Part shown: piece after piece, positions 31,744-36,851 of the stretch
How positions within the stretch are numbered: the first letter of the stretch is position 1
Layout: the number at the start of each line of letters is the position of its first letter
Assembly (NCBI GenBank): GCA_013361935.1
Contig: JABFXC010000115.1
Coordinates: forward strand, 1-36,851
Reading direction: 5' to 3'
Length of the DNA stretch: 36,851 nucleotides
Source of the DNA: Gemmatimonadaceae bacterium
GTDB taxonomy: Bacteria; Gemmatimonadota; Gemmatimonadetes; Gemmatimonadales; Gemmatimonadaceae
The notes under the pieces: model-generated
What the model saw: the letters and a program-made list of their open reading frames with translations, nothing else
Databases searched by the model: none
What the model was told of the DNA's origin: nothing
Translations under genes and position numbers: made by a program

Positions 31744-32448
31744 ATGAAGACGCTCGTGTCCACTTCGCCGCGGAAGCTCATCGTCGCCTTCGCGGCGGTG
31801 GTCGCCGCCATCGCGCTCGCCGGCTGCGGCACCGACAGCTCCACCCCCGCGACCCCGGTCGCTCCGAGCAGCCAGGCATACGATCTCGCCTCCTCGGGGC
31901 CGAGCCTCACCACCGGCAGCACCGCCGACGACCTGCAGGCGTGGAAAGATCGCGAGAAGGCGCGCGTGAAGGCCGAAGCCGACCGCAGCGTGTCCGTGTA
32001 CGATTCGCTCCACGGCCTCTGGCAGGCGACGCACGCCAGGAAGCGCAAGGGACGCCAGAATACCGCGACCACCGTCGCCGACTGCGAGCCGCTGCCCTAC
32101 GCGGCCGACGTGCAGATCGTCGGTCCCTCGGGCGCCATGTTCAACGTCGGGCCGCACAGGTTCTACATCCCGAAGGGCGCGCTGACGCAGGAGACGGTCA
32201 TCACCGTCGAGCTTCCGGTCACCGAGCACGCAGAGCTGAACTTCTCGCCGCACGGCCTGCACTTCGGCACCTCGTACATCCTGCTCGACTACCACAAGTG
32301 CGAGCTGGCGAACAGCAAGTGGCGCGACGTCGTCTACACGGACGGGGACTACAACATCCTCGAGAAGCCGGCCTCCTACGACCAGAAGAACGCGTCGAGC
32401 GTGTGGGCGGCGATCAACCACTTCTCGCACTACGTCGTCGCGTACTGA
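31744..32448 (+). CDS. Lipoprotein with ZU5-like domain
   Basis: A 234-aa exported protein. The N-terminus MKTLVSTSPRKLIVAFAAVVAAIALAGC has a lipobox (LAGC). A Lys/Arg-rich helix (KDREKARVKAEADRS) is followed by a domain (about 120-234) with VQIVGPSGAMFNVGPHRFYIPKGALTQETVITVELP, which resembles ZU5-type beta domains (G-G-x-F...V-P-x-G-A-L-x-x-x-T-x-I). No catalytic residues are seen. The start ATG 31744 was chosen for the lipoprotein signal; an ATG further upstream (31654) is not supported. The HD-GYP gene begins 10 bases after its stop. Confidence 0.72.
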   Translation: MKTLVSTSPRKLIVAFAAVVAAIALAGCGTDSSTPATPVAPSSQAYDLASSGPSLTTGSTADDLQAWKDREKARVKAEADRSVSVYDSLHGLWQATHARKRKGRQNTATTVADCEPLPYAADVQIVGPSGAMFNVGPHRFYIPKGALTQETVITVELPVTEHAELNFSPHGLHFGTSYILLDYHKCELANSKWRDVVYTDGDYNILEKPASYDQKNASSVWAAINHFSHYVVAY

Positions 32449-32458
32449 GCGATCGGCG

Positions 32459-34081
32459 ATGAGCGAGCGACAGATCGATCGTGGGAGCGGCGGGGTGCGG
32501 CACGACGGCGCCCCGCCGCTCCTCGCTGCGCACGACCTGCTCCGCAGCGCGCGCGGCCAGGAGCTCGCCGGCCGGCTGAACGAGGCTGCCGAGGAATACC
32601 AGGGCACGATCACCTCCGCGGAGCGCGAGGGCGACGAGGCCCTCCTCAGCGAGGCACTCCGACGGCTGGGAGTCATCCACTTCCGCCGCCATGAGCTCAC
32701 CGCGGGGCGCGACTGCTGCAACCGCAGCCTCGCCGTCGCCCAGAAGATCGGCAACCAGATTCTCGCCGCCGAGGCGCTCAACTCCCTCGGTGCTTCCGAG
32801 CTGGAGATCGGGGCCTTCGACTCTGCGCGCGCCATCTTCGAGCGTGGCATCCAGCTCGGCGGCTTTCGCAGCCCCGCGCTCCGCGCGCGCATCGAGCAGA
32901 ACCTCGGGATCATCGCGAATATCCAGGGCGAGCTCGATCGCGCGCTGATGCACTACCACCGCGCGCTCGAGGCCTTCCGCGACATCGCGGACGACCGCGG
33001 CTGCGCGATCGTCTACCACAACCTCGGGAAGGTCAGCGCGGACCGTCAGGAATGGGACGAGGCGGAGCGCTACTTCGACCGCAGCCTGCAGTTCGCCGAA
33101 TCCGTCGGCGACGTCCACCTCCGCGCGTCGTGCCTCCTCAGCGGCACCGAGGTGCTCCTCACCAGGCAGCGCTACGACGACGCGCGGCGCAACGCCGAAG
33201 CGGCGCTGCAGATCTTCGGCAAGCTCGGCATCCAGCGGACGAAGGCGGAGGCGTATCGCGTTCTCGGCGTCGTCTATCGGGAGACGGGTCGCACGGTGCT
33301 CGCCGAGGCGCGCTTCCGTTCGGCGCTGGAGCTCGCCGCGGAGTCGTCGAACACGCTCGCCGAGGCCGAGTCGGCGCGCGATCTCGCGCGACTCTATCAG
33401 GAGCAGGGACGCAACCAGGAGGCGCTGAAGCTCCTGAACACCGCGCACCGGCTCTTCCGCCGCCTCGACGCGCGCATCGATCTCGTCGACATCGCGACCA
33501 AGCGCGCGGAGCTCGAGAACGTCTACCTCGACACCGTCCGCGAGTGGGGCCGCTCGATCGAATCCGCGGACACGTACACCTTCGGTCACTGCGAGCGCGT
33601 CGCCGACTTCGCGGTGCGCGTCGCCGAGGCGCTCGAGCTCCCGAGCGCCGAGCTCACGGTGATCCGGATGGGCGCGTACCTGCACGATCTCGGCAAGGTG
33701 AAGGTGCCCGACGAGATCCTGAACAAGCCCGGGCGGCTCACCACCGAGGAGATGGACGTGATGCGCCGGCATCCGCTCTTCGGCATCGAGATGCTCGCCG
33801 GGATCGATTTCCCCTGGGACATCAAGCCTATCATCCGCTGGCATCACGAGAAGTACGACGGGACCGGCTACCCCGATCGCCTCTGCGGAGACGAGATCCC
33901 GCTCACGGCGCAGATCATCGGCATCGCCGACGTCTACGACGCGCTGACGTCGACGCGCAGCTACCGTCCGGCGATGACGCACCACCGCGCGGTCGAGGAG
34001 ATCCGCCAGGTGTCCTCGTGGTGGCATCCCGACGTCGTCGACGCCTTCATGACCAGCATCGGCTCGGGCGACGCTGGCTGA
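32459..34081 (+). CDS. TPR-repeat protein with C-terminal HD-GYP phosphodiesterase domain
   Basis: A 540-aa cytoplasmic protein. Residues ~25-340 are TPR-like helical repeats (for example HYHRALEAFRDIADDRG and YFDRSLQFAESVGDVHLRASCLL, with the typical A/L/G spacing). Residues ~360-520 form an HD-GYP domain, usually a c-di-GMP phosphodiesterase: H409-D410 in AYLHDLGKVKVPDEILNKPG, RRHPLFGIEML, and HHEKYDGTGYPD for the GYP box. Catalytic residues look intact. TPRs replace the usual receiver domain as sensor or scaffold. ATG 32459 is 10 bases after the ZU5-like lipoprotein; no strong ribosome site. A histidine kinase gene follows by 43 bases. Confidence 0.88.
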   Translation: MSERQIDRGSGGVRHDGAPPLLAAHDLLRSARGQELAGRLNEAAEEYQGTITSAEREGDEALLSEALRRLGVIHFRRHELTAGRDCCNRSLAVAQKIGNQILAAEALNSLGASELEIGAFDSARAIFERGIQLGGFRSPALRARIEQNLGIIANIQGELDRALMHYHRALEAFRDIADDRGCAIVYHNLGKVSADRQEWDEAERYFDRSLQFAESVGDVHLRASCLLSGTEVLLTRQRYDDARRNAEAALQIFGKLGIQRTKAEAYRVLGVVYRETGRTVLAEARFRSALELAAESSNTLAEAESARDLARLYQEQGRNQEALKLLNTAHRLFRRLDARIDLVDIATKRAELENVYLDTVREWGRSIESADTYTFGHCERVADFAVRVAEALELPSAELTVIRMGAYLHDLGKVKVPDEILNKPGRLTTEEMDVMRRHPLFGIEMLAGIDFPWDIKPIIRWHHEKYDGTGYPDRLCGDEIPLTAQIIGIADVYDALTSTRSYRPAMTHHRAVEEIRQVSSWWHPDVVDAFMTSIGSGDAG

Positions 34082-34124
34082 GCCGCGCCGCGAAACTCCC
34101 TCCGCGCTCGGGCGTCCATCAAGG

Positions 34125-36851
34125 ATGAGAGGTAGCCGGCTCGGGGACCGATCGCTGAGCGGACGGCTGGCGCTCGCGGCGCGCGGGAGCGCGCTCGCGG
34201 CGCTCGCCGTCATCGCGCTGCGTCCCCTCGTGCCCGGCAGCGGCTTCGCGACGGTCGGCGGCATCGCGCTGGGCGCCGCGGTCGCGCTCCTGCTCGCCGG
34301 ACTCACCGTCGCCGGCGCGGCTCGCGCGGGGATCGGGCGCTCCTTCTACATCGGGATGGCGATCGCCACGGCGGCGGGCGCGGTCGCGCAGACGCACGCC
34401 ATCGTCGCGTATGTCGTTCCCGGGAAGGTGCCCGTCTTCCCCAACGTCGGGCTCTGGACGCTGATCGCGGGCGTCAACCCGGTGCTCGCGTTCACCTTCG
34501 CGCTCGTCGTCGGCCAGCGCCGCGCGCGGCGCGGCCTGCGCCTCGCCGAGCTGCTCGACGTCGTCCTCGTCGCCACCGCGGCCGGGATCGTCGCGCTTCT
34601 GCTCGCCGAGCTTTCTCCGTGGCCGATGATCGACGCCACGAGCGAGGTGAGCGCGCTCCTTCTTCTGTGGCGCGCGGGGATGATCGCGGCGATCGCGCTC
34701 GCCGCGCTCCTGCTCGTGACGCGCTCCGACGCGATCGGCGCCCGTCCGGCGTCGATGCTCGTGCTCGGGACCGCCGTCCTCGAGATGGCGCACACCGTGA
34801 TCGGGCGGGAGGCGCTGGCGGCCGGACACGTCGACGCGGTCTCCGCCGATCCGTGGTGGGCGTTCGCGGTGCTCCTCTACGCGCTCGCGCTTCCCCCCGC
34901 GGTCCTTCCGGGGGAGCGCGTGATCGTGCCGGCGGACGACGTCGACGACGGCTACGATGGCACGGTCGGGGAGCGACGCGAGAACGACGGGGTCCGCAGC
35001 CGCGCGGTGATCGTCGCCATCCTCATCACCGCGGCCGCCGCGGTGGATCTCGGGATGAGCCGCGAGCGCGAGATCCTGCTCTCCCTCGCGATCGCCGGCT
35101 TCAGCGTGGTGCTGGCGATCCGCGCCGCGATGGTGCTCGAGGCGGAGCGACGCGCGCGCGAGCTCCTCGCGCGCAACGTGCTCGCCGAGCGCGAGCTGTC
35201 GGCGCGGCTGGAGCGCGCGGTGGACTCGCGCACCGCGGAGCTGGCCGAGGCGCAGCGCGTCCTGCAGCGGATGTGGACGCTGGGACAGCAGATCTCCCTC
35301 GAGCTGAACCCGGCGCGCGTGCTCGACCGCTTCCTCGAGGCGGTGGTCGACATCGTCAGCGCCGACGGCGGCGCGCTGGCGCTGATGACCGAGTCGGGAC
35401 CGCTCGGCCTGCTCACCGAGGAAGGGAAGCTTCGCGTGGCCACGGCGAAGGGCTTCAGCGCGCCGCTCGCCGGGGCGGAGGTGAGCGTGAGCCGGTCGGG
35501 GTTCGGGAAGGCGGTCCGCTCGGGGCGGCCGTGGACGCACGAGGACGCGTCCTCGGCGCCCGGCCTCCTCCACGAGCCCGCGGAGGGACCGTTAGGCGTG
35601 GGGGGGATCCTCGTCGTGCCGATCCATCAGCGCGCCGACCGCATCGGCGCGGTCGCCGTGGCGATGCGCCGGCCGCGCGTCTTCACCGCGGCGGAGATCG
35701 AGCGCGTCGAGGCGCTGGCCGATCTCGTCGCCCTCACGCTCTCCAACGCCGAGCTGGTCGAGAGCCTGCGCCAGGCGGAGTGGCGCTTCCGCACGCTCTT
35801 CCGCGCCGCCCCCGACGTCGTGCTCACCGTGCTGCAGAGCGGTCGCGTCCGCGAGGCGAACGACGCCGTGCGCGAGGTCGCCGGGCTCGAGCCGTCGCAC
35901 GTGATCGGCCGCATCCTCTGGGAGATGGTCGTGCCCGAGGACCAGGACACCCTCGCCGCCGCCATCGGGCGCGCGATCGACGGCGTTCCCTCGCGCTGCG
36001 AGGTGCGCGTCGCGCGCGACGGAGCGCCGACGCGCGTGGTCGCCTTCGCGGCGAGCCGCCTCCCCGAGGCGGACCCGCCGGCCGCGCTCATCATCGGACG
36101 CGACGTCACCGCCGAGCGCGACATGCGGGCTCGACTCGTCGAGAGCGAGCGCCTCGCCGCGGTCGGCGAGCTCGTCGCCGGAGTCGCGCACGAGGTGAAC
36201 AACCCCCTCAGCAGCATCAGCGCCTTCGCCCAGCTCCTCCTGCGCGACCAGACGCTGCAGCCCCCGCACCGCGACTCCATCCAGGTGATCCGCGCCGAGA
36301 CGGCGCGGGCGAGCCAGGTGGTGAAGGACCTGCTTGCGTTCGCACGCCGCAGCGAGCACCGTCGCGAGCCCTTCGACCTCAACGAGCTCGTCGAGCGGAC
36401 GATGCGCCTGCGCGCCTTCCAGCTCGACGAGGCGCGGGTCGCGCTGCGGCTCGAGCTGGCCCCCGACCTGCCGCCGGTCATCGGCGATGCGCGCCAGCTC
36501 CAGCAGGTGGTGCTCAACCTGGTCGCCAACGCGGTGCAGGCGATGGCGCCGTTAGGCAGCGGGACGCTGCGGATCGCCACCGGCCTGCTGCCGGGGATGG
36601 TGACGCTCGAGGTGACGGACACGGGCCCGGGAATTCCCGCCGCGGCGCGCGCGCACGTCTTCGAGCCGTTCTTCACGACGAAGGACGAAGGACAGGGAAC
36701 GGGGCTTGGCCTGAGCGTGAGCTACGGGATCGTCACCGCGCATGGCGGCTCGATCGGCGTCGCCGACACGTCGGAGCGGGGAACGCGGATGGTAGTCTCG
36801 CTGCCCGCCGCACCCGAGGCGGCGCCGTCGCGGCGCGAGCCCGCGCGCGCG
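34125..36851 (+). CDS. Membrane sensor histidine kinase (GAF, PAS, HisKA, HATPase), 3' end missing
   Basis: The frame is open from ATG 34125 to the window end with no stop (909 codons). Order: about eight hydrophobic helices (~residues 18-330, including VIVAILITAAAAVDLGM and ILLSLAIAGFSVVLAIRAAMVL), a coiled-coil stretch (AERELSARLERAVDSRTAELAEAQRVL, in pieces), a GAF domain (~385-545; GGILVVPIHQ), a PAS domain (~560-675; FRAAPDVVLTVLQSGRVREAND), then HisKA with H689 in GVAHEVNNPLSSI, the N-box QQVVLNLVANAVQAM, the G1 box DTGPGIP and G2 GTGLGLS. It resembles NtrB/AtoS-type kinases. A response regulator is not in the window. The ATG is preceded by AAGG; it follows the HD-GYP gene by 43 bases. 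Confidence 0.9.
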   Translation, partial: MRGSRLGDRSLSGRLALAARGSALAALAVIALRPLVPGSGFATVGGIALGAAVALLLAGLTVAGAARAGIGRSFYIGMAIATAAGAVAQTHAIVAYVVPGKVPVFPNVGLWTLIAGVNPVLAFTFALVVGQRRARRGLRLAELLDVVLVATAAGIVALLLAELSPWPMIDATSEVSALLLLWRAGMIAAIALAALLLVTRSDAIGARPASMLVLGTAVLEMAHTVIGREALAAGHVDAVSADPWWAFAVLLYALALPPAVLPGERVIVPADDVDDGYDGTVGERRENDGVRSRAVIVAILITAAAAVDLGMSREREILLSLAIAGFSVVLAIRAAMVLEAERRARELLARNVLAERELSARLERAVDSRTAELAEAQRVLQRMWTLGQQISLELNPARVLDRFLEAVVDIVSADGGALALMTESGPLGLLTEEGKLRVATAKGFSAPLAGAEVSVSRSGFGKAVRSGRPWTHEDASSAPGLLHEPAEGPLGVGGILVVPIHQRADRIGAVAVAMRRPRVFTAAEIERVEALADLVALTLSNAELVESLRQAEWRFRTLFRAAPDVVLTVLQSGRVREANDAVREVAGLEPSHVIGRILWEMVVPEDQDTLAAAIGRAIDGVPSRCEVRVARDGAPTRVVAFAASRLPEADPPAALIIGRDVTAERDMRARLVESERLAAVGELVAGVAHEVNNPLSSISAFAQLLLRDQTLQPPHRDSIQVIRAETARASQVVKDLLAFARRSEHRREPFDLNELVERTMRLRAFQLDEARVALRLELAPDLPPVIGDARQLQQVVLNLVANAVQAMAPLGSGTLRIATGLLPGMVTLEVTDTGPGIPAAARAHVFEPFFTTKDEGQGTGLGLSVSYGIVTAHGGSIGVADTSERGTRMVVSLPAAPEAAPSRREPARA

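Noticed and set aside
32414..35573. Two long minus frames opposite the HD-GYP and kinase genes
   Set aside because: Both plus genes have intact signature motifs; the minus frames have none.

Overview
The window is a GC-rich (about 70%) bacterial chromosome segment. GTG/TTG starts, tightly overlapping genes, a histone-tailed SWIB protein, an Omp85-type barrel and secreted or lipid-anchored proteins suggest a Gram-negative soil or environmental lineage. My best guess is Gemmatimonadota, but that is an inference from gene content; no rRNA or tRNA gene is present to settle it. No phage, transposase gene or CRISPR array was seen.

Layout. 1-1412: end of a membrane-fusion-type protein and a MacB/FtsX-type ABC permease. 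1625-2539: Tat-exported metallophosphoesterase. 2608-6247 (minus): three genes joined by 4-base GTGA overlaps (secreted M20 peptidase, PLP amino-acid decarboxylase, small secreted protein). 6338-6604: a MITE-like element. 6690-9164: outer-membrane barrel protein. 9340-12908: cysteine synthase, then a control region (promoter, leaderless 23-codon leader with tandem Cys codons, hairpin, terminator), an ATP-grasp enzyme and a flavin monooxygenase. 13197-14716: GNAT acetyltransferase, membrane protein, panD. 14830-16266: sugar-dehydrogenase lipoprotein. 16500-21228 (minus): a cyanophycin operon, cphA, then a CphA-derived protein lacking ATP-grasp, then cphB, coupled by TTGA and ATGA overlaps. 21415-25284: methyltransferase, PhzF-like protein, pruA. 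25446-27787: BNR-type lipoprotein, endonuclease IV, SWIB/histone-tail protein with a clear terminator. 27872-28101: second copy of the MITE-like element. 28192-31517: signal peptidase I, APC permease, Rieske oxygenase. 31744-36851: ZU5-like lipoprotein, TPR/HD-GYP protein and a histidine kinase cut by the window end.

Gene themes. cphA, the truncated paralogue and cphB can make and break cyanophycin (Asp-Arg polymer); pruA would feed arginine-derived carbon into glutamate, and panD uses aspartate. cysK, the Cys-rich leader and the SsuD-like monooxygenase suggest sulfur scavenging controlled by transcription attenuation.

Non-coding structure is rich. Most longer spacers hold imperfect palindromes built of short locus-specific GC-rich words, sometimes running into gene ends. 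Two copies of a roughly 230-270 bp element share terminal inverted repeats and a CACGAAG-word hairpin. An octamer, CGTTAGGC (always followed by a purine), occurs 11 times over both strands, mostly in coding DNA, where it imposes the rare Leu codon TTA.
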